DNA from: SKPS01 sp964469215
GTDB taxonomy: Bacteria; Bacteroidota; Bacteroidia; Bacteroidales; SKPS01
DNA: 64,000 bases
Assembly: GCA_964469215.1 (NCBI GenBank)
Contig: CAYXYB010000011.1
Location: 1 to 64,000, forward strand
Direction: 5' to 3'
In this document: positions 27,294 through 37,072 of the stretch, one piece after another
Position numbering within the stretch: position 1 is the stretch's first letter
Layout of the letters: every line of letters begins with the position of its first letter
Notes under the pieces: generated by a model
Told to the model about the DNA's origin: nothing
Databases searched by the model: none
What the model saw: only the letters and a program-made list of their open reading frames with translations
Made by a program: the position numbers and the translations under genes

Positions 27294-28175
27294 ATGGAAC
27301 TGATTGACGGGAAAAAGATTGCTGAGGAGATAAGGTTGGAAATTGCCGGGGAGGTGGCTAAATTGATAGACAAAGAGATGAAAGCACCTCATCTGGCTGC
27401 CGTTATAGCAGGTGATGATCCTGCTTCTCTTACCTATGTTGCCAACAAGGAAAAGCAGGCCAGAGCTGCCGGAATAACATCAACAGTTTACCGGTTGCCG
27501 GAAGATGTTTCACAAAATGAGGTGCATGAAGTGATAGATTTCCTGAATAAGGATCAGGAAGTCGATGGTTTCATTGTTCAGTTGCCGCTTCCAAAGCACA
27601 TTAATGAAAGAGAGGTACTACTGCGGATCAAACCGTCAAAAGATGTGGATGGCTTTCATCCTGAGAACGTAGGGCGGATGGCATTGGGGTTGCCCTGTTA
27701 CCTTCCCGCCACCCCAAACGGCATCATGGAGTTGCTGAAAAGGTATAATATCGAAACATCGGGGAAGCGTTGCGTCGTTTTGGGCAGGAGCCATATAGTT
27801 GGATCACCTGTTTCTATTCTGATGTCACAGAAAAGCATTCCCGGTGACGCAACAGTTACTCTTTGCCACAGCCGCACGCATGATCTGGCTTCAATTACCA
27901 GGGAAGCTGATATTCTTATTGCTGCTATAGGTAGCCCCGGATTTGTTAAAGCTGATATGGTAAAAGAGGGTGTTGTTGTTATTGACGTTGGAGTACATCG
28001 GATTGAGGATCCTACAACAAAAAGCGGCTTCAGGCTTACCGGTGATGTATATTTTGAAGAGGTATCGAAAAAAGCCTCTATGATCACCCCGGTACCCGGA
28101 GGAGTGGGCCCAATGACAATTGCATCACTCCTCCAGAACACACTTAAAGCCGCAAAAAAAGAGATCTTTTTTTGA
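27294..28175 (+). CDS. folD: Methylenetetrahydrofolate dehydrogenase / cyclohydrolase FolD
   Basis: A bifunctional one-carbon enzyme that interconverts 5,10-methylene-, 5,10-methenyl- and 10-formyl-tetrahydrofolate. The product 10-formyl-THF feeds purine synthesis and Fmt (36095-37072). It is 293 residues, the usual length. Conserved motifs are 'SLTYVANKEKQARAAGI' with the catalytic Lys, 'GFIVQLPLPKHI', 'KDVDGFHPENVGRM', 'GRSHIVGSPVSILM' for the cofactor, and 'TPVPGGVGPMTIASLL'. The start follows the family (MELIDGKKIAEEIR). Confidence 0.96.
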   Translation: MELIDGKKIAEEIRLEIAGEVAKLIDKEMKAPHLAAVIAGDDPASLTYVANKEKQARAAGITSTVYRLPEDVSQNEVHEVIDFLNKDQEVDGFIVQLPLPKHINEREVLLRIKPSKDVDGFHPENVGRMALGLPCYLPATPNGIMELLKRYNIETSGKRCVVLGRSHIVGSPVSILMSQKSIPGDATVTLCHSRTHDLASITREADILIAAIGSPGFVKADMVKEGVVVIDVGVHRIEDPTTKSGFRLTGDVYFEEVSKKASMITPVPGGVGPMTIASLLQNTLKAAKKEIFF

Positions 28176-28193
28176 TATGATTCTGAAAATGCA

Positions 28194-28835
28194 ATGTTTG
28201 TGCACATAGAAGAAAAGCTTCAGGATAATTCAGAAAACCAGTCACTTCCTGTGATGGAAATATTTGCCACTATTCAGGGAGAAGGTTTCCACTCTGGCAA
28301 GGCCTCTGTTTTTATCCGCCTTGCCGGCTGTGATATGGGGTGCAACTGGTGCGACACCAGATCCTCATGGGATGCAGATAACTGCCATGGACAAACAGTA
28401 AATGAGATTGTTGATCAACTTGAACAATGGAAATTGAAGGATGTGATAGTTTCAGGGGGTGAGCCGTTGAAGAACAACCTCGACTCTCTCACAAACCTTC
28501 TGAGACAAAAAGGATATAAGACCTACCTCGAGACAAGTGGTGCTGCTCCCCTGACAGGGATGTGGAACTGGATATGCCTTTCGCCCAAACGGAATAATCC
28601 CCCTATGCCCACTCTTTACAAAATGGCTGATGAACTTAAGGTTGTGATTTCCCAACCAGATGACCTTCAATGGGCAGAGAGTCAGGCTTTGCTCACCAGT
28701 CTTAACTGCTGCAAATTCCTTCAGCCTGAATGGTCAGTGAGAAAAACAATTGTTCCTGAAATTGTATCTTTTATACTTCTAAATCCTTCATGGATGTTAT
28801 CTTTGCAGAGCCATAAATATATCGGGATTCCTTAA
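28194..28835 (+). CDS. queE: 7-carboxy-7-deazaguanine synthase QueE
   Basis: A radical SAM enzyme that rearranges 6-carboxytetrahydropterin into 7-carboxy-7-deazaguanine, on the way to queuosine in tRNA. At 213 residues it has the compact QueE size. The cluster motif is 'LAGCDMGCNWCDTRSSWD', with cysteines 46, 50 and 53. 'MEIFATIQGEGFHSGK' precedes it and 'VIVSGGEPLKNNLD' follows, the SAM-binding GGE motif. It begins 18 bases after folD, so co-transcription is likely. No QueC or QueD lies nearby. Confidence 0.92.
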   Translation: MFVHIEEKLQDNSENQSLPVMEIFATIQGEGFHSGKASVFIRLAGCDMGCNWCDTRSSWDADNCHGQTVNEIVDQLEQWKLKDVIVSGGEPLKNNLDSLTNLLRQKGYKTYLETSGAAPLTGMWNWICLSPKRNNPPMPTLYKMADELKVVISQPDDLQWAESQALLTSLNCCKFLQPEWSVRKTIVPEIVSFILLNPSWMLSLQSHKYIGIP

Positions 28836-28922
28836 AGATGGCTTTGTTGTTTTTGTGTTTCGGATATGAAGCAAATCCGGTATAAAAGGTTTTTGGTTTT
28901 ACAAAATAACAAATTTTGATAT

Positions 28923-30896
28923 ATGACCAGATTTTTTGTTATTACAGCATTGATGTTTTTTATGTCGTTTGCGATTTATTCACAACCGTCGAAGAAGGAG
29001 TGGACTTCAAGAAACCGCAGTGCGGTACGCTGCCAGGAGAGAGCAATAAAATATTATACTTCCGGCAATGTTGAAAAGGCACTTGATGAGGTGGGCAAGG
29101 CTATCAGGGCTGATTCATCATTTATTGAAGCTTATATTCTTCTTGCCGAAATTTCGCTTGACAGTGGTAACGATTCCATGGCGATGTTGGCTCTTGGCTA
29201 TGTTGTAGCCATTGACCAGTCCTTTTTTCCACCTGCACTTTATCACCTTGGCAACCTTTATATAAGTCAGGCGGAATACCACAAAGCCTTATCCTGTTTC
29301 AACCGCTATAACTCCCTGTCTGAAAGGAGTGCTTTAATGCAGGATGCTGTTAGCCGGAGTATTGCCAATTGTTTGTTTGCCATTGAAGCTTTGAAGAACC
29401 CGGTGAAGTTCAATCCCGTTAACCTTGGCGAGGGGGTGAACACCCTGTTGGATGAATATTATCCAAGTCTTACTGTTGACGAAAAGATGCTTTTATTTAC
29501 CCGGCTTGATAAAGACAAAAACACTGTTGACGGATGGAACGAAAACCTATACATAAGTCATCACAGGGATTATCTCTGGCAGCCGGCAAGAAATATAGGC
29601 ACACCTGTGAATTCCCGTTATAATGAGGGAGCATCTGCCATCTCTCCTGATGGGCAAATGATAGTGTTTACCTCCTGTGAGATTATGAGAGGCCTTGGAT
29701 ATGGCTCAGGGCGTAACGGCTACGGTAGCTGCGACCTGTTTTATACTTATAGGACAGGTAATCAATGGTCTGTGCCTCAAAATCTGGGAAAGCCTGTAAA
29801 CTCGAATCTGTGGGAGTCACAACCTGCTTTCGATGCTGATGGTGGAACCCTGTATTTTGTCAGGGGAATTCCCGAATCCGGAGGTGTGGTTGAAAACTCC
29901 GACATTTTCTTCACATCCCTGGACACTAATGGAAGATGGAGTGAGCCGGTAAGGCTTGGGCAGGAAATTAATACAACAGGAAACGAAGAGGGTGTGTTTA
30001 TTCATCCTGATGGTCAGACACTCTATTTTTCATCCGACGGACACCCGGGGATGGGAGGATATGACATATTTATGAGCAGGCGGGGTGCTGATGACAAATG
30101 GGGTGAAGCGGTAAACCTCGGATATCCGATCAACACATCAAAGAATGAAACAGGTTTTATTGTGAGTGCTTCGGGAAAGACAGCTTATTTCTCCAGTAGC
30201 CGTGAGGGTGGATATGGTGGATTGGATATTTACAGCTTTGAACTCGATCCTTCTTTAAGACCATTTCCGGTTACTTATCTTAAAGGTGTGGTCTACGACT
30301 CTGAAACAACAAAGCCTCTGTCTGCATCTTTCGAACTTATTAACCTCATTACCGGAGCAACGATTATAAGATCATGGTCTGACCCTGTAACAGGTGAGTT
30401 TATGCTTAGCATCCCTACGGATCAGCAATATATGCTTAATGTAAGCAGAGAGAATTATCTGTTCTATTCCGATAATTTTGAGGTTTCAGGTAACTACACT
30501 GCTTTACAACCCTTTGAAAAGGATATCCCTTTGCAACCGGTTAGAGTTGGTGAATCGGTCGTGCTGAAAAATATCTTCTTCGATACTGACAAGGCAGTTT
30601 TAAAATCCGAGTCGTTGACCGAACTTAAAAGACTGGCTGACCTGATGAAAAAAAACAGTTCAATAAGTATTGAGATAAGCGGACATACTGACAACACCGG
30701 AAGCAAGGCTCGTAATCAGCAACTTTCGTCCGAGAGGGCCAAATCTGTAGTTGATTATTTGATAGAGGCCGGGATTGAAGCTTACAGGCTAACCTACAAA
30801 GGATATGCTGACACAGTACCTGTTGCTGACAATAACACTGAAGAGGGGAGAGCCCTGAATCGCCGTACTGAGTTCAGAATCGTTTCCCGGAAATAA
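28923..30896 (+). CDS. PorE-like OmpA-family protein (TPR, propeller, CRD and OmpA domains)
   Basis: 657 residues with four parts in order. TPR repeats run from about residue 30 to 145. A PD40/WD40-like beta-propeller with 'aDGGTLYFVRG' and 'PDGQTLYFSSDG' blades spans roughly 170-430. A carboxypeptidase-regulatory-like domain ('YLKGVVYDSETTKPLSASF') comes next. The OmpA peptidoglycan-binding domain starts at residue 550 ('FFDTDKAVLKSES', 'ISGHTDNTGS', 'LNRRTEFRIV'). This is the layout of T9SS protein PorE, which anchors the secretion machine to peptidoglycan. PorE is a lipoprotein, but this protein has a plain signal peptide (YSQPS) with no lipobox Cys, so it may be a paralogue rather than PorE itself. 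The OmpA motif keeps the Asp/Arg that bind diaminopimelate. Confidence 0.8.
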   Translation: MTRFFVITALMFFMSFAIYSQPSKKEWTSRNRSAVRCQERAIKYYTSGNVEKALDEVGKAIRADSSFIEAYILLAEISLDSGNDSMAMLALGYVVAIDQSFFPPALYHLGNLYISQAEYHKALSCFNRYNSLSERSALMQDAVSRSIANCLFAIEALKNPVKFNPVNLGEGVNTLLDEYYPSLTVDEKMLLFTRLDKDKNTVDGWNENLYISHHRDYLWQPARNIGTPVNSRYNEGASAISPDGQMIVFTSCEIMRGLGYGSGRNGYGSCDLFYTYRTGNQWSVPQNLGKPVNSNLWESQPAFDADGGTLYFVRGIPESGGVVENSDIFFTSLDTNGRWSEPVRLGQEINTTGNEEGVFIHPDGQTLYFSSDGHPGMGGYDIFMSRRGADDKWGEAVNLGYPINTSKNETGFIVSASGKTAYFSSSREGGYGGLDIYSFELDPSLRPFPVTYLKGVVYDSETTKPLSASFELINLITGATIIRSWSDPVTGEFMLSIPTDQQYMLNVSRENYLFYSDNFEVSGNYTALQPFEKDIPLQPVRVGESVVLKNIFFDTDKAVLKSESLTELKRLADLMKKNSSISIEISGHTDNTGSKARNQQLSSERAKSVVDYLIEAGIEAYRLTYKGYADTVPVADNNTEEGRALNRRTEFRIVSRK

Positions 30897-32690
30897 ATCT
30901 CTGTTCATCCTGGTATCCGAAGTTGTTAAGCTCATCAGTAGCTTTGAAATGATAGGCAGGATAAACAAGCAGGGGGAATAAGGTTTCACTTTCGCCCGTT
31001 GAATATCCGAATATGGAGATGTACTGATCCGGATCTTCTCCCATATTCTCTACCTGGTACATGTATGCTCCAACAGGTTTCGACTCTACTATTGTCACCT
31101 TGTTATGAGTGTTTGCTACCGGACTGTGGCTTCGCGAATGATCATAATCAAACTGTAATATTATCCTCCCATCCGGAGTGATGCCTATTGTGCGGAAAGT
31201 CATTCTTTTACCGATGCCAGGCAGATTCATCATGCTGCGATCGGAGGATATGGAAGGTATGTTGTTATCTTTAATGATATGAGCTGTTTTCACAGCACTA
31301 AGCGAACCGTTTGCTGCTTTTTCCCTAATTATCTGTGACAGCGACCAACTGATGGTTCCGAACAGCTTTTATTCATGTTTCTCCTGCATTAACCTTGCAT
31401 TGGTGGCAAAGTTGTGCTTGTGTTCCAATAACCCTTTAAGGGAGATATGCAGGCAATAGTGTGTCCGGTCTGGTCCTCGAAATCTCAGCATACTTCTCTC
31501 CATCCGGCCTGTCATTATTTGCTCTTATTTTCCTTTCGGCCATTTCCAGTATAGCTGTAAACATCTGCACAATAGCTACGTAGCGGCTCACTAGTGCATC
31601 CCCGCCTATGATAAGAATATCCCGCAACTGCTTGTCATCCTCGAAATAATTCATTGTCACCTGAAGCTTTTTGCCCCACTCTTCGTATTTGACAGTCCGC
31701 TCATGGTAAAAGTCAAGGCCACCAGGCTGAAACTCATACATCCTTTGACACGAGACACAAAGGCCTACGCAGGTTAGTCCAAGGGTATCGGGATCATTAT
31801 GGCTACCTCCGGTTACCTGCGGTGAAGGTTGTTGTGATAAGGCAATATTCAGCCCACTGCATTTGGCTTTCCCGGGCCACAATATCTTCTTATTCTCATG
31901 CTTCAATATTGCCGTATTCTTCTATTATGTCCTTGTTGTATATGTATTCCCTTATGGCTATGTCGGAGCCAATCCACCTTGTGGTTTCCGAGGTGTTTAA
32001 AAGTGAAAGATAATGGGTGTTGATAAGAAATGGTATCCCCTCCTCCCTTGCTCTGCGCAAAACATTCATGGTGCGCTCACCAAGTGAATAATTCAGAAGC
32101 ATCTTCCGGAAACTGATATGGGTTGCTTGTTTTTCCGCTCTCAATTTGTATCCGTATATGTTCCAGGGTACGTTTCTTATTTCGTTTCCTGATAGCAATT
32201 ATCTCCTCATCCCGCCCTGTAGGATGTTACTCCATCCACCTGCTCAGGTCAGATCCCGAAACATTCGGTGGCTGCATTGTTCCGGTTGCCTGGTTGAACA
32301 GGTAATACATGTCTCTGAAATAATGCTCTCCTCCCTCAGTTAACCCTTTTTTACTGACATGATATAGTGGCTTGAAGGAGTAGTTGATTATTTCTGCTCT
32401 GGCATGTACGAAATCATTGATTTTTAATGGTTGATGATCAATGTAATCAAAAATCCTTGCAATCACTGTTGACTGCCATTCCTTTTCTTTGATGCTCTTG
32501 TTCTCCTGTCTGGCGGTGAGGTATTCAGAATGTGACCTCAGAGCACTGCACCATTCATCATAATCGTTGTGTGTATCTGATATTCTCCTGAGCCAGGGGT
32601 TTTCCTTCAGGATATCCTGTATTATTCTTTGTGTTTTTGCTGATGGACGATAGATATTTCGGGGTAAGCTACTAATAATGAAAAAACACC
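30874..32690 (-). pseudogene. Decayed KamA-family radical SAM (lysine 2,3-aminomutase-like) gene
   Basis: Reading leftward, homologous fragments lie in several frames. 'AKTQRIIQDILKENPWLRRI' (about 32650) leads to 'FDYIDHQPLKINDF' and a premature TAA after 'DLSRWME' (near 32226). The same frame continues 'HPTGRDEEIIAIRKRNKKRT' and then shifts. 'NYSLGERTMNVLRRAREEGI' and 'GSDIAIREYIYNKDI' are in another frame (to 31896). 'LCVSCQRMYEF', 'KYEEWGKKLQVTMNYFEDDK' and 'ILIIGGDALVSR' are in a third (31436-31906). The C-terminal 'MMNLPGIGKRMTF', 'ILQFDYDHSRSHSP' and 'QVENMGEDPDQYISIFGY' follow (30874-31293). From my memory of the intact family, about 200 residues of the catalytic middle are missing. 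No product is expected. Its 3' end overlaps the PorE-like gene by 23 bases. Confidence 0.85.
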
Positions 32691-32781
32691 GAACTTGCCG
32701 AAGGTTGAATCAGGTTAGTTAAATGTGCCCTATTTATTAATTATGATTGTAAGATACACTTTTTTTCTGAAACAGAATATT

Positions 32782-32789
32782 TACTTTTG
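32782..32789 (+). promoter_or_regulatory. ligA promoter, -7 box TACTTTTG
   Basis: An exact TAnnTTTG match with the expected start of transcription about 27 bases before the ligA ATG. Confidence 0.55.
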
Positions 32790-32820
32790 ATGTTGTTAAA
32801 CAAAATACATCATCCTATTT

Positions 32821-34881
32821 ATGATTTCAGAAAAAGACAGGGTTGGAAAGAGGATAAATGAACTACGAAACGTTTTGCACGAGCATAACTACAGGTACTA
32901 TGTTCTGGCAGAACCTGTGATCAGTGACTTTGAGTTCGACATGCTTATACGTGAGCTTGAAGACCTTGAACGAAGATTTCCTGAGTTCGCCGACATCAAC
33001 TCACCCACAGTAAGGGTCGGGGGTACGATCACCAGAAACTTTCCTGTTTTTGTTCATCTCAGGCCTATGCTTTCATTATCGAATGCCTACTCAGATAATG
33101 AACTCACAGAGTTTGACGGGAGAATAAGAAAGGCTTATTCAGGATCTTTCTCTTATGTTGCAGAACTCAAATTCGATGGTGTTGCGGTGTCGTTACATTA
33201 TGAAAACGGAAGGCTCGTGCGTGGTGTTACGAGAGGTGATGGTGAAAAGGGTGATGATGTAACTGCCAATCTGAGAACCGTTAGCACAATTCCGCTTACA
33301 TTGAGGGGTGATAATTACCCGGAATCATTTGAAATCAGGGGGGAGGTGGTGATTCCCGTTTCAGGTTTTGTTGAGATGAACCGTATCAGAGAGGAGACAG
33401 GTGAGCCACTTTTTGCCAACCCACGCAATGCGGCTGCAGGCACACTGAAGATGCAGGACAGCTCGGAGGTTGCCAGACGGCCACTCGATTGCTATTTCTA
33501 TCACATCCTGGGAGAATCACTTCCTTCAGGCAACCATTATGATAATCTTATAGCTGCCTCAGGATGGGGATTTAAAGTTTCTGAAGACATAGCTGTTTGC
33601 AATAATATTGATGAGGTGATAGCATTTATCAGGGAGATGCATCTCAAACGAAGCGCACTCCCTTTTCAAACTGATGGTGTTGTTATTAAGGTAAATGAAC
33701 TGAATATTCAGGATCTGTTGGGATACACAGCCAAAGCACCAAGATGGGCAATTGCCTGGAAGTTTAGTGCTGAAAGGGCAAAGATAAAACTTTTAAATGT
33801 TGATTTTCAGGTTGGTAGAACTGGTGCTGTAACCCCTGTTGCCATCCTTGAACCAGTCCAACTTGCAGGGACAACCGTTAAAAGAGCGTCATTGCATAAT
33901 GCCGATGTAGTTAGTAACCTTGATCTCCATATTGGAGATATGGTATATGTGGAAAAGGGAGGAGATATTATTCCGAAGATAGTTGGTGTTGATAAGGGAA
34001 TAAGGGAACTTTTTGCCACAGCAGTGAAATTCCCAGCAAGCTGCCCTGCATGTGGCAGCACACTTCAACGTAATGAAGGTGAAGCCCAGCATTTTTGCAC
34101 AAATGAGCGTTGCCCTCCCAGAGTAAAAGGCGCCATAGAGCATTTTATCTCACGAAAGGCAATGGATATTGACAGCCTTGGGGAAGGGAAGGTGGAAATG
34201 CTCTTCGATTCCGGATTAATAAAAAATGTTGCTGACCTGTATTATCTGAAGAAAGAGCAGTTGACCGGCCTGGAAAAACGCATTATCCCTGAGGATGGCG
34301 GCAAACCACGAACAGTGAGTATTAAGGAGAAAAGTGCACAGAATATTATTGCAGGAATTGAGAGGTCGGGAAACGCACCTTTCGACAGGCTTCTTTATGC
34401 GCTGGGGATACGGCATGTTGGAGAGACTGTGGCAAAAAACCTTGTAAAGGCTTTCGGTTCAGCCGGGCGCCTGTCAGAAGCTACTGTTGAGGAGTTGACA
34501 AATGTGCCTGATATTGGCGTCAGGATTGCTGAAAGCCTTTATAACTGGTTCAGAAACCCTGATAATGTTCAATTACTAAACAGGCTCGAAAAAGCAGGTC
34601 TGTCCCTCTCGATAGAGCAAAGAGATCATGAGGTGGCATCAGGCCCTCTTACAGGAATGTCTTTTGTGGTCAGTGGGGTCTTTCCCGGTATAGACAGGGA
34701 GGCTGTTAAAGAGATGATCGAAAAAAACGGTGGCAGAAATATATCAGGGATTTCATCGCAATGCAGCTACCTTGTTGCAGGTGAAAATGCAGGCCCCTCA
34801 AAGCTTTCAAAAGCAGCGCAAATGGGTGTGAAGGTCATAACACTCGGAGAATTGAATAGTATGGTTAATCAACGGGGTTAA
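32821..34881 (+). CDS. ligA: NAD+-dependent DNA ligase LigA
   Basis: Seals nicks in duplex DNA with NAD+ as the adenylate donor. It is 686 residues, the normal length. The adenylation lysine is K117 in 'VAELKFDGVAVS'. The Ia NMN-binding residues are seen in 'HNYRYYVLAEPVISDFEFD'. The zinc cysteines lie in 'CPACGSTLQRNEG' and 'FCTNERCPPR'. The HhH repeats ('ALGIRHVGETVAKNLVKAFG') and a C-terminal BRCT domain ('MSFVVSGVFPGIDREAVKE') follow in order. It is flanked by the KamA remnant and converges with yqgE. Confidence 0.97.
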   Translation: MISEKDRVGKRINELRNVLHEHNYRYYVLAEPVISDFEFDMLIRELEDLERRFPEFADINSPTVRVGGTITRNFPVFVHLRPMLSLSNAYSDNELTEFDGRIRKAYSGSFSYVAELKFDGVAVSLHYENGRLVRGVTRGDGEKGDDVTANLRTVSTIPLTLRGDNYPESFEIRGEVVIPVSGFVEMNRIREETGEPLFANPRNAAAGTLKMQDSSEVARRPLDCYFYHILGESLPSGNHYDNLIAASGWGFKVSEDIAVCNNIDEVIAFIREMHLKRSALPFQTDGVVIKVNELNIQDLLGYTAKAPRWAIAWKFSAERAKIKLLNVDFQVGRTGAVTPVAILEPVQLAGTTVKRASLHNADVVSNLDLHIGDMVYVEKGGDIIPKIVGVDKGIRELFATAVKFPASCPACGSTLQRNEGEAQHFCTNERCPPRVKGAIEHFISRKAMDIDSLGEGKVEMLFDSGLIKNVADLYYLKKEQLTGLEKRIIPEDGGKPRTVSIKEKSAQNIIAGIERSGNAPFDRLLYALGIRHVGETVAKNLVKAFGSAGRLSEATVEELTNVPDIGVRIAESLYNWFRNPDNVQLLNRLEKAGLSLSIEQRDHEVASGPLTGMSFVVSGVFPGIDREAVKEMIEKNGGRNISGISSQCSYLVAGENAGPSKLSKAAQMGVKVITLGELNSMVNQRG

Positions 34882-34896
34882 TAATGATGCACTCTT

Positions 34897-35499
34897 TCAG
34901 TTGAATGAAGGATCGGGTGGAAAATTGAGCCATGGTTCAAATGGTTTGCCTAAAGCTCTAACCTTTTCATACCACAGATCGGTGTAATACACTCCAATGA
35001 TCTCTTCAGGATTGGTGTCAGCAACGATCCATGACTTATTGAGCAGTTCATTGTCGAGCTGATCTGTTACCCATCCGGAATAACCCAGAAAGAATCTGAT
35101 TTTGTTTGCAGAGTACTCAGGGTCATTTTTCAGAAGTGAGTCCAGCATCTGCATGTCACCACCCCAGTAAAGGCCGTCCATTACCAGAAGGCTTTCAGGT
35201 ATTTCGCTCCCCAGTGTATGCATAAAGAATATGCCGTCGGTTTTAACTGGTCCCCCAAGGAATAGGTCTGATTTTGCAGAGGGGAAGGCTGATGTCAGTT
35301 CACTGACCCTTATGTTTAAAGGCTTGTTGATGATAACCCCAAACGATCCGTCGGCGCCATGATCTATTAGGAGTACTACTGACCTTCTGAAGAAATAGTC
35401 AGACAGGAAAGGGTTGCTGATGAGAATCTTTCCCTGAGAAGGCTTGAGAGTAGCTCTTCTGATGTTGAGTATTTTATCCAGGTCATGCATTATGAACAA
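34897..35499 (-). CDS. yqgE: YqgE/AlgH-family protein (UPF0301)
   Basis: 200 residues with the family signature 'KILISNPFLSDYFFRRSVVLLIDH', shown here in parts: 'GKILISNPFL', 'FRRSVVLLIDHGADGSFGVI', 'FLGGPVKTDGIFFMH', and the C-terminal 'FFLGYSGWVTDQLDNEL' with 'SWIVAD'. The family is conserved but its biochemical role is not established. The start is the ATG at 35499, or Met4 at 35490. It converges with ligA and is separated from HU by the terminator at 35597-35622. Confidence 0.9.
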   Translation of the reverse strand: MFIMHDLDKILNIRRATLKPSQGKILISNPFLSDYFFRRSVVLLIDHGADGSFGVIINKPLNIRVSELTSAFPSAKSDLFLGGPVKTDGIFFMHTLGSEIPESLLVMDGLYWGGDMQMLDSLLKNDPEYSANKIRFFLGYSGWVTDQLDNELLNKSWIVADTNPEEIIGVYYTDLWYEKVRALGKPFEPWLNFPPDPSFN

Positions 35500-35596
35500 A
35501 TTCTACTATAAAAAAACGACGATCTAATTACAAAAATTATACCTGCTACAATTACACATGGCAAAATGCCTTTTTGTCATACAAACATAAAAAAAA

Positions 35597-35622
35597 AAGA
35601 GCGGCTGATAAGAGCCGCTCTT
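35597..35622. terminator. Bidirectional intrinsic terminator downstream of HU
   Basis: The stem AAGAGCGGCT (35597-35606) pairs perfectly with AGCCGCTCTT (35613-35622) over a 6-base GATAAG loop. On the minus strand it is followed by a ten-T run (from the A tract at 35589-35598), so it ends the HU transcript. It is the cleanest terminator in the window. Confidence 0.9.
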
Positions 35623-35643
35623 TTCAGCGTAAGGTTCCATAAC

Positions 35644-35916
35644 TTACTTAACAACCTTTGATAGGTCGCTTCCGGCTTTGAACTTAACCACTTTCTTGGC
35701 TTTGATGTTGATTTCTTTACCTGTCTGTGGGTTGCGGCCTTTTCTGGCTTTCCTTTCAGAAATGCCAAAAGTGCCAAAGCCAACAAGTGCTACCCTGTCA
35801 CCTTTTTTCAATGCGGTTGATGTGGCACCGATAAAAGCATCCAGAGCCTTTTTGGCGTCAACTTTGGTTAAGTTTGCATGTGAAGCCATAGCTTCGATCA
35901 ATTCTGCCTTGTTCAT
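35644..35916 (-). CDS. hup: HU-family DNA-binding protein
   Basis: A 90-residue nucleoid protein that bends DNA. It has the HU fold order, with the beta-arm sequence 'KARKGRNPQTGKEI' (the Asn-Pro tip that inserts into the minor groove) and 'VALVGFGTFGISER'. It is transcribed alone from its own promoter at 35961-35990 and ended by the terminator at 35597-35622. Lys-rich and short, it is typical for a single-gene HU. IHF-type alternatives are possible, but the sequence is classical HU. Confidence 0.96.
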   Translation of the reverse strand: MNKAELIEAMASHANLTKVDAKKALDAFIGATSTALKKGDRVALVGFGTFGISERKARKGRNPQTGKEINIKAKKVVKFKAGSDLSKVVK

Positions 35917-35960
35917 GTTCTTTTTTTTTAGTTACTGAAAATGGGTTACCTTAACATTGG

Positions 35961-35990
35961 CAAATATACGTCATTATTGGGGAAAGTCAA
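35961..35990 (-). promoter_or_regulatory. HU promoter, -7 TATATTTG with a -33 TTG
   Basis: On the minus strand, TATATTTG (35968-35961) lies 19 bases from a TTG at 35990-35988, the spacing expected of Bacteroidetes -33/-7 promoters. Confidence 0.65.
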
Positions 35991-36094
35991 GTAAAATTTG
36001 CTAAAACACTTGATTTTGTTGAAAAATATGCAATTTTGTTAATAAAATCAGGTATTTCAGAGGATTTTTAAGGTAGAAAAAGAAAAAACAGCCA

Positions 36095-37072
36095 CTAAAC
36101 AACCAGCTTCCAATCATAATTCAAGTCAAAACCACGTAAAAATTCCGCTGTTGACATCCTTTTTCTGCCGTGCATCTGCAGTTCTTGTATGTCAATGGTG
36201 CCTTCAGGCAATGCAATTCTAAAATAATTCTTCTTGTCAGTCAATATTTGTGGCTTATCAGAAGATGTAACATTTTGATAAAGAAGATTGCATCTGAAGA
36301 CTTTTATCGACACATCACCATCGGTTGGATGGGTAATTGAGAAATATGCGGCAGGATAAGGTGAGAGACCTCTGATATGATTTCTGATATCATTTGCCGG
36401 TTTATTCCAGTCTATCTTTGTTTCGTTCCTGAATATCTTCGGTGCAGTTTTCAGGGTTGATACATCAATGCTACTCTGAGGCAAAGGCTTAAATTCTCCC
36501 TTTGCAATCAGTTCAATAGTTGATGCAACCATTATGGCTCCTTTTTCCTTCATTCTGTCATGAAGTTCACCTGCGGTTTCATCATCATCAATTTTTATCG
36601 TTTCCTGCATTATAATGTTACCTGTGTCAATCTGATGGTCGATAAAGAAGGTTGTAATTCCTGTAATCTTTTCACCGTTCATAACGGCTCTGTTTATCGG
36701 GGCAGCCCCACGATATTGTGGAAGCAAAGAAGCATGCAGATTGAAGGTTCCGAGCGGGGGAAGCTTCCATATAGTTTCGGGAAGCATCCTGAATGCCACC
36801 ACTACAATAATATCAGGATTAATTTCCCTTAGAGTCTGAACAAAGGACGGATCATTGAGCTTTTCGGGTTGCAGAATTTTTAATCCTTTTAGGAGCGAAT
36901 ATCGTTTAATCTCGCTTTGATTCACCCTGCGCCCTCTGCCTGAAGGTTTGTCGGGTGCTGTTACAACTGCTGCAATATTGTAATTGTTTCTGCATAAATA
37001 TTCAAGAGAAACCACTGCGAATTCCGGGGTTCCCATGAACACGATTTTCAAGCAATTGCTATCGGTTTTCAT
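36095..37072 (-). CDS. fmt: Methionyl-tRNA formyltransferase Fmt
   Basis: Formylates Met-tRNAi with 10-formyl-THF so translation can start with fMet. It is 325 residues from the ATG at 37072 (MKTDSNCLKIVFMGTPEF). A start at 37177 would put 35 foreign residues in front and overlap ribH more deeply. Catalytic Asn, His and Asp are in 'TFNLHASLLPQYRGAAPINR' and 'DHQIDTGNI'. The C-terminal OB-like tRNA-binding domain holds 'GLSPYPAAYF'. It overlaps ribH by 14 bases, so it is in the minus-strand operon TPR-ribH-fmt. Confidence 0.96.
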   Translation of the reverse strand: MKTDSNCLKIVFMGTPEFAVVSLEYLCRNNYNIAAVVTAPDKPSGRGRRVNQSEIKRYSLLKGLKILQPEKLNDPSFVQTLREINPDIIVVVAFRMLPETIWKLPPLGTFNLHASLLPQYRGAAPINRAVMNGEKITGITTFFIDHQIDTGNIIMQETIKIDDDETAGELHDRMKEKGAIMVASTIELIAKGEFKPLPQSSIDVSTLKTAPKIFRNETKIDWNKPANDIRNHIRGLSPYPAAYFSITHPTDGDVSIKVFRCNLLYQNVTSSDKPQILTDKKNYFRIALPEGTIDIQELQMHGRKRMSTAEFLRGFDLNYDWKLVV

